Part shown: in pieces, positions 17,663 to 26,175 of the stretch | How positions within the stretch are numbered: position 1 is the first letter of the stretch | How the letters are laid out: every line of letters starts with the position of its first letter | NCBI GenBank assembly: GCA_002338515.1 | Contig: DDIL01000057.1 | Span: forward strand, 1 to 34,694 | Length of the DNA stretch: 34,694 bases | Source of the DNA: Glaciecola sp. UBA1851 | GTDB taxonomy: Bacteria; Pseudomonadota; Gammaproteobacteria; Enterobacterales; Alteromonadaceae | Reading direction: 5' to 3' | Notes under the pieces: generated by a model | The model's input: the letters and a program-made list of their open reading frames with translations, nothing else | Databases searched by the model: none | What the model was told of the DNA's origin: nothing | Program-made: the position numbers and the translations under genes

Positions 17663-18085
17663 ATGAACACACCACCTAAATGGTTTTACATAGTTGCTAG
17701 CATAGCGCTTATTTGGAATATTATTGGTTTATTGGCCGTGGCCATGAACTTTATGCTAACCCCTGAGCAAATCGCAATGCTACCGCCAGAACAACAAGAC
17801 TTAATGAAAAGTACACCTATGTGGTCAACGGCAGCATCTAGCATCGCAGTTATCACAGGCACACTAGGTTGCATTGGATTGCTGATAAAAAAATCTTTTG
17901 CCAAACCATTGCTACTCATTTCAATTGTAGCGTTAATTGTACAAGATATTGCGTTATTTATTGTGCAAAATGCTACCGCCGTATTGGGAATAACGCCATT
18001 AATTATGCAATCATTTGTCATGTTAATTGCAATTGGGCTATTTGTATTGAGTAGTAAAGCGAAACAAAATCTTTGGATTAATTAA
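17663..18085 (+). CDS. Four-span membrane protein of unknown function
   Basis: The 140-residue protein has hydrophobic segments at about residues 8-31, 52-75, 79-100 and 108-130. Between the first two lies a Pro-Glu-rich loop (Thr-Pro-Glu-Gln, then Pro-Pro-Glu-Gln-Gln). The layout resembles small 'sugar transporter'-annotated membrane proteins of marine Gammaproteobacteria and Bacteroidota, but I would not assign a substrate. GGGAGA precedes the ATG at good spacing. The stop TAA shares its last base with the ATG of yceH (TAATG at 18083-18087), so the two are probably co-expressed. Confidence 0.82.
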   Translation: MNTPPKWFYIVASIALIWNIIGLLAVAMNFMLTPEQIAMLPPEQQDLMKSTPMWSTAASSIAVITGTLGCIGLLIKKSFAKPLLLISIVALIVQDIALFIVQNATAVLGITPLIMQSFVMLIAIGLFVLSSKAKQNLWIN

Positions 18086-18753
18086 TGAAAACAGACTTAA
18101 CACCACTACAAGCTAGAGTTGTGGGAGTATTGATGGAGAAAGAAGTGACAACTCCAGACCAGTATCCTCTATCTTTAAACGCGCTAACCTTAGGTTGCAA
18201 TCAAAAAAGTAGTCGTGACCCAGTATTGGCGTTAAGTGAATTTGAGGTACAAAATGTTTTGGATGAACTTCGCGACAAAAACATGCTATTTGAGGAAAAT
18301 AGAGGCCGCACACCAAAATACAAACATCGGTTTTGCAACACTGAATTTGGTAACTTGAAATTCACTGAACAAGAGTTTGCGGTTATATGTGTTTTACTGC
18401 TAAGAGGCGCGCAAACACCTGGGGAGCTTCGCACAAGAACAAATAGATTAGCTGAATTTAAAAATGTAGATGAGGTAGAACATACATTACAATCACTTGC
18501 TAATTTTAATGGTGACAAGTTAGCCATGAGACTTGAGCGAGAGCCGGGTAAACGCGAGGCTAGATACATTCATTTATTCTGCGAAGAAAACCGAAGCAGT
18601 CAACTCAGTGCGATAACAGAAGCCGTATCAGCAAATGACATTGCTCAGCAATCCGTTAGTAAGCAGTCGCTTACTGAAGCCTTTGATAGAATAGAGCAAC
18701 TAGAAAGTAAGGTAAAAGAACTAACCGAACAACTAGACGAGTTACTACAATAA
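18085..18753 (+). CDS. yceH: YceH family protein (DUF480), winged-helix fold
   Basis: The 222-residue length matches the YceH family. The family signature is clear: Leu-Thr-Pro-Leu-Gln-Ala-Arg-Val-Val-Gly-Val-Leu-Met-Glu-Lys-Glu at the N-terminus, then Thr-Pro-Asp-Gln-Tyr-Pro-Leu-Ser-Leu-Asn and Gly-Cys-Asn-Gln-Lys-Ser. The second half has Leu-Leu-Arg-Gly-Ala-Gln-Thr-Pro-Gly-Glu-Leu-Arg. The C-terminus, about residues 195-222, is a coiled coil rich in Glu and Leu heptads. The family has two winged-helix units, but its function is not settled. It is translated directly behind the small membrane protein (1 bp overlap). Confidence 0.95.
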   Translation: MKTDLTPLQARVVGVLMEKEVTTPDQYPLSLNALTLGCNQKSSRDPVLALSEFEVQNVLDELRDKNMLFEENRGRTPKYKHRFCNTEFGNLKFTEQEFAVICVLLLRGAQTPGELRTRTNRLAEFKNVDEVEHTLQSLANFNGDKLAMRLEREPGKREARYIHLFCEENRSSQLSAITEAVSANDIAQQSVSKQSLTEAFDRIEQLESKVKELTEQLDELLQ

Positions 18754-18878
18754 ATTTCCATTAGTTGTATATAAACGCGATTATTATTTTAATGATAGTG
18801 ACGTAAGTATATGTTTTAGATCGTTAAGTGGCTAAATAGTGTAATATTTACAACGTAATAGCATATTGAGACCTTCCA

Positions 18879-19916
18879 ATGGATGCCTTACTTGGCTTTT
18901 TTGAACTTTTTATAGCAGGCTTCCAAACGCCAACACTTGGTTTTTTGTTAGGTGGGATGTTTATCGCGGCTATGGGAAGCCGCCTAACTATTCCCGATCA
19001 AGTTTACAAATTTATTGTGTTTGTATTGTTGATGAAGATAGGTTTAAGAGGCGGAATGGAAATTCGTAATGCAGAGCTAAGCGAATTACTACTTCCTGCT
19101 TTTTTAGCTGCGCTTATTGGTGTCATAATTGTTTATTTGGGTAAAGTAGCGCTTGCTAGACTCCCCGGCATTAAAATGGTTGATGCAATAGCAACCGCAG
19201 GTTTATTTGGCGCAGTGTCTGCGTCAACCTTTGCTGCGGGCATGTTACACCTTGATGATATGGGAATGGAATACGAAGCTTGGGTATCTGCCTTATACCC
19301 CTTTATGGACATCCCAGCTTTAGTGTTAGCCATAGTTTTGGGAAGGCTTGCTACACAGAAGGCAAACAAAGAACAAGCATTGAATAACCCTGACCATATT
19401 CAACCCGCCGTTCGTAAACAGCAAAGTATCTCTTATATTATTAAAGATAGCCTTCAAGGCTCCGCGCTATCGGCCCTTATATTAGGCTTGTTGTTAGGCT
19501 TGCTCACTAAGCCTGAGCCTGTTTATGAAAGCTTTTACAACCCAGTTTTCAGAGGTTTTTTATCTATATTAATGATAATAATGGGTATTGAAGCTTGGCA
19601 ACGATTAGCGGAACTTCGCAGAGTAGCGCATTGGTATGCAGTGTATGCCGCCATTGCCCCCTTAATGCATGGTGGTATTGCTTTCGGGTTAGGCTATATT
19701 GCCCATCACTTAACAGGCTTCAGCCCAGGTGGCGTGGTATTATTATCAATATTAGCATCGTCTAGTTCTGATATTTCTGGCCCACCCACACTTCGAGCGG
19801 GCATACCCTCGGCAAACCCCTCTGCTTTTATTGGCTCATCAACTAGTATAGGGACGCCTATTTGTATTGCCATTGGTATCCCACTGTTTACTGAACTCGC
19901 ATTAGTCGTTTTCTAA
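18879..19916 (+). CDS. sbtA: SbtA-family sodium-dependent bicarbonate transporter
   Basis: The 345-residue protein is integral to the inner membrane, with about ten spans in two inverted halves. Each half carries the SbtA signature: Phe-Gly-Ala-Val-Ser-Ala-Ser-Thr-Phe-Ala-Ala near residues 110-120, and Ala-Ser-Ser-Ser-Ser-Asp-Ile-Ser-Gly-Pro-Pro, then Gly-Ile-Pro-Ser-Ala-Asn-Pro-Ser, near residues 292-315. Cyanobacterial SbtA imports bicarbonate with Na+ for carbon concentration. Here it would more likely supply bicarbonate for carboxylation or pH balance; this is inference, because parts of the second substrate motif differ from the cyanobacterial form. The gene is followed 13 bp later by a PII-like SbtB gene, the usual partner. 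The 125 bp upstream region shows no clear regulatory structure. Confidence 0.9.
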   Translation: MDALLGFFELFIAGFQTPTLGFLLGGMFIAAMGSRLTIPDQVYKFIVFVLLMKIGLRGGMEIRNAELSELLLPAFLAALIGVIIVYLGKVALARLPGIKMVDAIATAGLFGAVSASTFAAGMLHLDDMGMEYEAWVSALYPFMDIPALVLAIVLGRLATQKANKEQALNNPDHIQPAVRKQQSISYIIKDSLQGSALSALILGLLLGLLTKPEPVYESFYNPVFRGFLSILMIIMGIEAWQRLAELRRVAHWYAVYAAIAPLMHGGIAFGLGYIAHHLTGFSPGGVVLLSILASSSSDISGPPTLRAGIPSANPSAFIGSSTSIGTPICIAIGIPLFTELALVVF

Positions 19917-19929
19917 TTAAGGCTCAACT

Positions 19930-20244
19930 ATGAAACATAAAGCTACTCAAATATCAGTTGTTACTGAAAAGGTTTTTGAAGATCAAATATTAGAGCTTCT
20001 TGAGCAAGAGGGCGCAAAAGGCTACACCATATTTGAAGGCGGTGGGAATGGTTCTTTTCACCTTCATCAAAATCAGCATTTATCTTTAGTTGATGAATTT
20101 AAAATTGTGAAAGTAGAAGTAATTGTATTAGAGGCTGAAGTGGCAGACAAAATAGCGACTCGGCTAATGGAGGAATGCTTTGTAGAGCAGCCAGGAATAG
20201 TAAGCTTAAGCGAAGTACAAATATTCCGAACACAAAAGTTTTAA
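19930..20244 (+). CDS. sbtB: SbtB-like PII-family regulator
   Basis: The 104-residue protein fits the PII-like ferredoxin fold. Lys-Gly-Tyr-Thr-Ile-Phe-Glu-Gly-Gly-Gly-Asn-Gly occupies the T-loop base at residues 31-42, and the C-terminus Val-Ser-Leu-Ser-Glu-Val-Gln-Ile-Phe-Arg is typical of SbtB. In cyanobacteria SbtB trimers bind adenine nucleotides including cAMP and AMP, and attach to SbtA to gate bicarbonate uptake. The protein ends shortly after that strand, so it lacks the cysteine-containing C-terminal extension seen in some cyanobacterial SbtB proteins. AAGG precedes the ATG. It sits 13 bp behind sbtA and 14 bp before the S9 peptidase gene, so the three may form one transcript. Confidence 0.85.
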   Translation: MKHKATQISVVTEKVFEDQILELLEQEGAKGYTIFEGGGNGSFHLHQNQHLSLVDEFKIVKVEVIVLEAEVADKIATRLMEECFVEQPGIVSLSEVQIFRTQKF

Positions 20245-20258
20245 TAAAGGAAAAAAAG

Positions 20259-22301
20259 ATGCGTAATTTTCCAAGTTACAAGTCAAATGGCCCAGATGTG
20301 AAGTGCAGCATTCAAAAAAGTAATTTAGCCAAACAAGCAAACAAATATAGCGCTAAATGGTTGTTACAACTAATCAAAACGGTAGCAAAACTTACCATGT
20401 TTAAACGTACATTAATTACGTTGTTTATTGTGTTAACTTTCCATAGCCATGCAAACATCAATACTAATGACCAGTCTGCTAATACTAACCCGCATTTAAA
20501 CTATCCAACCTTCACTTGGGAAGAAGCATGTGCAATCTCTGTTTGCCGTGGTACCGGACACGATGGCGTATTTTCAGCTCTGTTTTCTCCTAACGGCAAA
20601 ACACTACTTGCTGATGTTAGAAACCTTAACGAAAAAGGTCTGTACTTAGTTGACACAAATGGGAAATCACGCTTTCTTACTCAAGGGCAACCCGTCGCTT
20701 GGCATCCAAATGGAAAGCAAGTTGTTTATTTATTTGAGTCTAAACTCTGGCTAATTGATATTAATACCAAGAAGAAAAAGCAGCTCACAGATGAATCGTC
20801 AAACATTGCATCACCCAAACTATCGCCAGACGGGAAATCTATCGCGTTTGTTAATCAACATGATGACTACAAAGATATTTGGGTAATGCCGCTTGAAAAA
20901 AGCCAAGCCAAAATACAAGTAACGACCAAAGCTATGACAAGCGATGAGGTTAGGTTTGATTTTAGCTGGTCTCCAAATAGTCAGTTCATTAGTTATTTCT
21001 CGAACAAAGCGAATTATTGGTATGACGAACTGTGGCTTGTCAATTTAGATACACTTAAACACAGAAAAGTAACTGACCATATTATGGCACAAAGCGCGCC
21101 ATCATGGTCTCCTGACGGCAATAAAATTGCGATTTATGGCACGAAACAGTCCGATTTTTGGTACACACAACTGTCAGATATATTTATTGTTGACCTGCAA
21201 ACAAACACAACAAAAAAGCTAGATAAACAAATTACAGCCAATGAAGAGGCAGGGACTATAAGATGGAGTGAAGATGGTAAGCATTTATATTTTGTGAATC
21301 ACAGCCGCGGGGAACTTGAGCTTTGGAGCATAAATGCTGAAGGCGGTGTGGCGACAAGAATGACTCATAAAGGTGGTTTTATTCATACATGGGATATGTC
21401 TGCATCTGCAGATAAGTTTGCCATAGTACGCTCAACTCCTACTAGAGGAAGAGAGATAGAGTTATTATCTGCAAAAGGCGGAAAACCTGCTCAACTTACG
21501 CAGTTCTCAACAGCTTGGCAAGGGTTAATAGAGCCTGAGGAAATCAGCTATCAAGCTGAAGATGGCACTTTTATTCAGGCATTTGTATTTTACCCGCCAA
21601 ATTTTTCTGCTGGAAAAACCTATCCGGCCATTGTTCAGGTGCATGGAGGTGGCACACACTCATATTATAATGGCTTGAATTTAGTAGAACAAAGACTTGC
21701 ACAATTAGGCTATGTAGTTATGGCTGTGAATTATCGTGGTGGTTCGGGTTTTGGAAGAGGCTTTCAAGATTTAGCAGTCAATGATTGGGCCAATACGCAA
21801 GCATTGGATGCAGCAAGCGCGGCAGACTTTATTCGATCTCAACCTTGGTCAAACAAAAAAGTAGGCATATTTGGTTACAGCTATGGTGGCATTATAAGTA
21901 TGGCTGCCGTTACCAGGGCTCCTAAAGCCTTTGATGCAGCAGTACCAATGGCTGGCATATATGACTTTGCTGCTGCATACAAAAATGAAAATAGACTCAT
22001 CAAATTATTTATTAAACATGGGCATAGCGGGAAACCAGAAGAAAAAAGCGCGCACTATGAAATTAGCAATAGTGTTTCTAAGATACAGGCAGTTGAAACA
22101 CCTATATTATTAATGCATGGCGAATCAGATACCATTGCACCTTTTGAGCAGTTTGAACTGGCTAAAGCAGCACTTTATAAGCATGACAAGGTCTTTGAAG
22201 CTTATAGTTTTGCGGAGGAACCTCACCGCTTCAATAGCATTGAAAACAGGGTTGAGCTTTATCAAAAAATGGAAGACTGGATGAATCGCTACTTGAAGTA
22301 A
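20259..22301 (+). CDS. S9-family prolyl oligopeptidase-type hydrolase with PD40 propeller
   Basis: The product is 680 residues from the ATG at 20259, which has AAAGGA at good spacing. A second ATG at 20398 begins a clean signal peptide (ending Ser-His-Ala), so either the protein has a 46-residue leader before the membrane segment or the true start is 20398. Residues about 90-400 hold PD40/TolB-like blades, with repeats such as Leu-Ser-Pro-Asp-Gly-Lys and Trp-Ser-Pro-Asp-Gly. The alpha/beta hydrolase domain follows (about 430-680), with Gly-Tyr-Ser-Tyr-Gly-Gly (nucleophile S541), D624 in Gly-Glu-Ser-Asp-Thr and H656 in Glu-Pro-His-Arg. Such enzymes cleave short peptides. The frame is also open upstream into the end of sbtB. 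Confidence 0.9.
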   Translation: MRNFPSYKSNGPDVKCSIQKSNLAKQANKYSAKWLLQLIKTVAKLTMFKRTLITLFIVLTFHSHANINTNDQSANTNPHLNYPTFTWEEACAISVCRGTGHDGVFSALFSPNGKTLLADVRNLNEKGLYLVDTNGKSRFLTQGQPVAWHPNGKQVVYLFESKLWLIDINTKKKKQLTDESSNIASPKLSPDGKSIAFVNQHDDYKDIWVMPLEKSQAKIQVTTKAMTSDEVRFDFSWSPNSQFISYFSNKANYWYDELWLVNLDTLKHRKVTDHIMAQSAPSWSPDGNKIAIYGTKQSDFWYTQLSDIFIVDLQTNTTKKLDKQITANEEAGTIRWSEDGKHLYFVNHSRGELELWSINAEGGVATRMTHKGGFIHTWDMSASADKFAIVRSTPTRGREIELLSAKGGKPAQLTQFSTAWQGLIEPEEISYQAEDGTFIQAFVFYPPNFSAGKTYPAIVQVHGGGTHSYYNGLNLVEQRLAQLGYVVMAVNYRGGSGFGRGFQDLAVNDWANTQALDAASAADFIRSQPWSNKKVGIFGYSYGGIISMAAVTRAPKAFDAAVPMAGIYDFAAAYKNENRLIKLFIKHGHSGKPEEKSAHYEISNSVSKIQAVETPILLMHGESDTIAPFEQFELAKAALYKHDKVFEAYSFAEEPHRFNSIENRVELYQKMEDWMNRYLK

Positions 22302-22367
22302 AAGTCGAATCAAAAATAACATTTATGTGACTTCCGCTTAAACATATCATTAAGCCGGTAGCAAATA

Positions 22368-25300
22368 TTAAATAACGATCGCATCGTCTATCGCCTCTGG
22401 TTGATGCAATAAAAATCCTTGAGCAAAATCTATCCCAAGTTCTTTAACTCTGTTGAGTACTTCTGGAGAATCGACAAACTCGGCTACAGTTTTTAAATTA
22501 ATTATGTTGGCGACTTCAACAAAGCAGCGAACAGCAGCCTCATCTAATGGTTCGTCAATTAAGTCTTGGATAAATTGTCCGTCAATTTTTAGTATATCTA
22601 TTGGAAGCTTCTTCAAATAATCAAAAGAAGATGCACCCGCACCAAAATCATCTAACGCAACCAGCACGCCTAAATCACTCACTTGCTCCACAAATAAAGA
22701 GGCATCCGTTAAATTAGTTATTGCAGCCGTTTCTGTAATTTCTAAGCATATTTTTGAACACGTGGTTTTATCCAAGTGATTGAAAATTTCATATGCATAT
22801 GAATGAAATGCTCGGTCTCCAACCGATTGTCCAGATAAGTTTATACAAAGCATTTCAATGTTATTGAATAAATTTGCAGGCCTATTAACAAGCCAGGTGA
22901 CGGCGTGTCGTAATACCCAGCGGTCAATTCTACTGGCTAAGTGGAATCGTTCAGCTGCTGGAAAAAATGCGCCAGGAAGAATAGTAGCACCATCTTCGTC
23001 TCGCATTCTTACCAACACCTCAGCATGAATGCCTTCGTTCTCGCTGTCTAGACTTACCAAACGTTGTGCATGTAATTCAAAGCGATCTTCATCTAATGCA
23101 TTCTCAATACGCGTAGTCCATTGCATCTCGCCATGGCGAGTACGTAACGCTAGATCAGACTCTGACCAAATATGTATCCTATTTCTGCCTGCGTCCTTAG
23201 CAGCATAACAAGATTTATCTGCAGCTTGCATGATAGCTGATGTGGTAGTCCAACGTTCATCAATCGATACTAATCCAACACTTGCACCAATGCGGAAACG
23301 ATGGGTTTCTTGTACAAATCTAAATTCATCCATTTGTTGACAAATTGCTTCGCTCACTCGAATAGCCTGTTCAGCGCTACAATGTTCTAAAATGACACCA
23401 AATTCGTCCCCTCCCAAACGAGCTAGTGTATCGCTATCGCGAATGATACCTTTTAATAGTTTACTTACTTGAATTAACGCATTGTCACCTACGGTGTGAC
23501 CACATGTATCATTAACAATTTTAAATTGGTCTAAATCTATATAAAGTAATGCGTGAGGTTCTTTTGCTGTAACAGATTGCCCTAACAAACGTCTTAACCT
23601 AGTTTCAAACTCTAAGCGATTAACTAATCCCGTTAATGAGTCGTGCGTTGCTTGATAGCTAATTTCGTTACTTAAACGCCTTTGCTCTGTCACATCATGG
23701 AATACTAAAACAACACCCAACACCTCCCCTGTGTTACTTCTGATTGGTGCGGCTGAATCTTCTATTCCATATTCTTTTCCATCTCTAGAAATAAGAATAG
23801 TATGGTTTGCCAAACCAACTATCCGTCCTTGCTGCAAACATGTTTCTACAGGGTTTTCAGTTCGCAAACGCGTATCTTCATTCAATATATGAAAAACATG
23901 ACCTAGCGGCCGTCCTATAGCGTCTTTGTTTGACCAGCCAGTCATTTGTTGCGCAATAGGATTTAGCCAAGTGGTGACGCCTTTATCATCGGTTGTGATA
24001 ACAGCATCACCTATCGATTCTAATGTGACTTCTAACAATTCGCGTTGCATTGATAATTTTTGAGCGGTTTCTCTTAAAGCGGTTACATCCCAATTAGCGC
24101 CAATCATTTTTATTGGGTTACCATTTTCATCGCGCGTTATTCTAGCCGTAGCTCTTAGATAATGAATAGTATTGTCGTTCCAAACTATTCTAAATTCAGT
24201 GTTAAAATCTGTCAGATTTTCTATTGCTGACTCCAGCAAATTTTCAGTTTCTTGCTTATCATCCCTATGTATAAAAGATAGCCAGAAATCATAAGATTCA
24301 ATTTGATTACGTACCTCAATACCATAGAGACGATACATCCATGGGTCCCAATTAAGCGCTTTGCTGCGTACGTCTAATTCCCAAACACCAATCTTGCCAC
24401 TGTCCGTTGCAAGCTCTAATCTGGCTCTTGCTTCATCTACTTTTCTAGTTTGTTTAATACGGTCGGTTATATCTTGAAATGCGCCCGTTAGCTTGACAGC
24501 TTTATCATTTTCGTACTCGACTGAGCCTGCAGCTCGTACCCAAATTCTGGTGCCATCTAACTGAATAAAAGGCAACTCCAAATCCCAGCTTTCTCCCTTT
24601 TCCATAGCATTCTGAACGGCTTCACTAATGATGGGCCTAGCTTCTGGCGCATAAAAATTAATGGCCGTGTTTAAATCTGGTTGATATTCACTATCCACAC
24701 CATGAATTTTTTTTGTTTCATCTGACCAATAAACAGAGCTATCTTCCAAATTAACTTCCCAGCCACCTACACCCGCTAGCTTGCCTGTTCTGCCAAGCAA
24801 AGACTGACTTTTACGCAACTCTTGTTCTTGATTTTTCCTTTGTGAAATGTCGCTTCGTATAGATACATATCGGTCAACCTCTCCCTTGATATTCATTAGT
24901 GGCGTAATGACGCTATCTACCCAATAAAGCGACCCATCTTTAGCACGATTACATATTTCACCATGCCAAGAGTGACCGCTTGAAATAGTTCCCCATAAAT
25001 CTTGAAAGAAAGCACTTGGATGCTTTGCGGAATTAATGATTCGATGATTTTGCCCTATTAGCTCATTTCTTGAATACCCACTCACTTCACAAAATGCATT
25101 GTTAACTTCAATAATTTGACCTTTCGTGTCGGTTATGGAAACAATGAATTCTTGTCTAAGTACATCAAGCAACATGTGGTCATCATGTTGGCGCTCTTTT
25201 TGTTCGGTGATATCTTGAACAGATCCCATATATTCAATGAACTCATCTTGCTCATCGCATATGGGTCTAGCAAGGGCATATACATAGAAAATACGACCAT

Positions 25301-26039
25301 CCTTATGCATCGTTCTAAATTCATATTCAAACACATCTTTAGCGTGTGTATATTGTTGCCAAGTCTTAAAAACAACTTGCTTGTCGTCTGGATGCACCCC
25401 GCTATTCCAGACATCGCCAAGACTTTCCTCAAGTGACAAACCCATTAATTCTCGTAATTTAGCATTCATGTAAGTGCATTTGCCTTGACTATCGGCAGTA
25501 AACACACCCAAAGGTAACGTTTCACACAATACCCTAAAATTACTATCATTTTTTGTTGCTAATTCGGCCGACAATAATAATTGTTGAGATTGAAAGGTAT
25601 TATCTACACGCAACCCTTTTTCTGCATTTGTCGCAAAATATTTAAATAAAGAAGTGTCCGCCTCTGAGAGTACTTTTGGCTGATTATTACAAACAAACAA
25701 TAAACCGAGTAGTTCACCGTTACTGGCACGTAAAACCATACCGGCAAAAAAGCGAGCTTTTAGGTGTTCAAAAACGAATGGCGTTGAGGCAAAGATAGGA
25801 TGGTTTTGAAAATCTTCAATAACAAACAAACTAGGCTGCTGATTAATGAAGTCTTCAAAGAGTGCGGGAGTTGACAAGTCTGATTTTGGTTTAACACTGA
25901 TGCCCAACCCAACACTGCTTGATATATGAAAACGTGCTTTTTTAGCTAAGTAAATTACGGCCGAGTCTACTTGTAATGCGTGAGTTGCATTCTCTACGAT
26001 AGAGTCTAACTCTTTTTTGACTGTCGCGATAAGATTCAT
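22368..26039 (-). CDS. GAF - multiple PAS - GGDEF - EAL cyclic-di-GMP enzyme
   Basis: The product is 1223 residues from the ATG at 26039, which has AGGAG upstream; the open frame extends further but lacks such a site. An N-terminal GAF domain (about 1-150) is followed by five PAS domains (about 165-280, 285-400, 410-530, 535-660, 665-790). The GGDEF domain has an exact Gly-Gly-Asp-Glu-Phe at 876-880 and an inhibitory-site Arg-Asp-Ser-Asp five residues before it. The EAL domain has Glu-Val-Leu at 1007-1009, with Asn-Leu-Ser-Gly-Gln, Glu-Ile-Thr-Glu, Asp-Asp-Phe-Gly-Ala-Gly and Leu-Lys-Ile-Asp-Gly intact. Both cyclic-di-GMP synthesis and breakdown are therefore possible. There is no membrane segment, so the protein is cytoplasmic and senses internal signals. 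It stands alone. Confidence 0.92.
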   Translation of the reverse strand: MNLIATVKKELDSIVENATHALQVDSAVIYLAKKARFHISSSVGLGISVKPKSDLSTPALFEDFINQQPSLFVIEDFQNHPIFASTPFVFEHLKARFFAGMVLRASNGELLGLLFVCNNQPKVLSEADTSLFKYFATNAEKGLRVDNTFQSQQLLLSAELATKNDSNFRVLCETLPLGVFTADSQGKCTYMNAKLRELMGLSLEESLGDVWNSGVHPDDKQVVFKTWQQYTHAKDVFEYEFRTMHKDGRIFYVYALARPICDEQDEFIEYMGSVQDITEQKERQHDDHMLLDVLRQEFIVSITDTKGQIIEVNNAFCEVSGYSRNELIGQNHRIINSAKHPSAFFQDLWGTISSGHSWHGEICNRAKDGSLYWVDSVITPLMNIKGEVDRYVSIRSDISQRKNQEQELRKSQSLLGRTGKLAGVGGWEVNLEDSSVYWSDETKKIHGVDSEYQPDLNTAINFYAPEARPIISEAVQNAMEKGESWDLELPFIQLDGTRIWVRAAGSVEYENDKAVKLTGAFQDITDRIKQTRKVDEARARLELATDSGKIGVWELDVRSKALNWDPWMYRLYGIEVRNQIESYDFWLSFIHRDDKQETENLLESAIENLTDFNTEFRIVWNDNTIHYLRATARITRDENGNPIKMIGANWDVTALRETAQKLSMQRELLEVTLESIGDAVITTDDKGVTTWLNPIAQQMTGWSNKDAIGRPLGHVFHILNEDTRLRTENPVETCLQQGRIVGLANHTILISRDGKEYGIEDSAAPIRSNTGEVLGVVLVFHDVTEQRRLSNEISYQATHDSLTGLVNRLEFETRLRRLLGQSVTAKEPHALLYIDLDQFKIVNDTCGHTVGDNALIQVSKLLKGIIRDSDTLARLGGDEFGVILEHCSAEQAIRVSEAICQQMDEFRFVQETHRFRIGASVGLVSIDERWTTTSAIMQAADKSCYAAKDAGRNRIHIWSESDLALRTRHGEMQWTTRIENALDEDRFELHAQRLVSLDSENEGIHAEVLVRMRDEDGATILPGAFFPAAERFHLASRIDRWVLRHAVTWLVNRPANLFNNIEMLCINLSGQSVGDRAFHSYAYEIFNHLDKTTCSKICLEITETAAITNLTDASLFVEQVSDLGVLVALDDFGAGASSFDYLKKLPIDILKIDGQFIQDLIDEPLDEAAVRCFVEVANIINLKTVAEFVDSPEVLNRVKELGIDFAQGFLLHQPEAIDDAIVI

Positions 26040-26115
26040 TATCACTCCTAAAAACATAAGATTACGATAAATACTGCGTACTAACAAGAAATGACAGAAT
26101 TTAGTTGTGTCAAAC

Positions 26116-26138
26116 TAAAGTGACTTAATTAAAGTGAC
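26116..26138. repeat. Direct repeat TAAAGTGAC x2 upstream of the GGDEF-EAL gene
   Basis: TAAAGTGAC occurs at 26116-26124 and 26130-26138, 14 bp apart start to start. The pair lies 77-99 bp upstream of the GGDEF-EAL start, near a minus-strand TTGACA at 26108-26113. No clear -10 box is seen at the right spacing. It could be a regulator site; no regulator is assigned. Confidence 0.3.
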
Positions 26139-26175
26139 AGCGTTCCGCCTATATTTGAACACAAGTTACAAACAT

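Noticed and set aside
22302..22367. Hairpin GCTTAA/TTAAGC between convergent genes
   Set aside because: The stem is 6 bp with mostly A-T pairs and an 8-base loop, and no T run follows on either strand.
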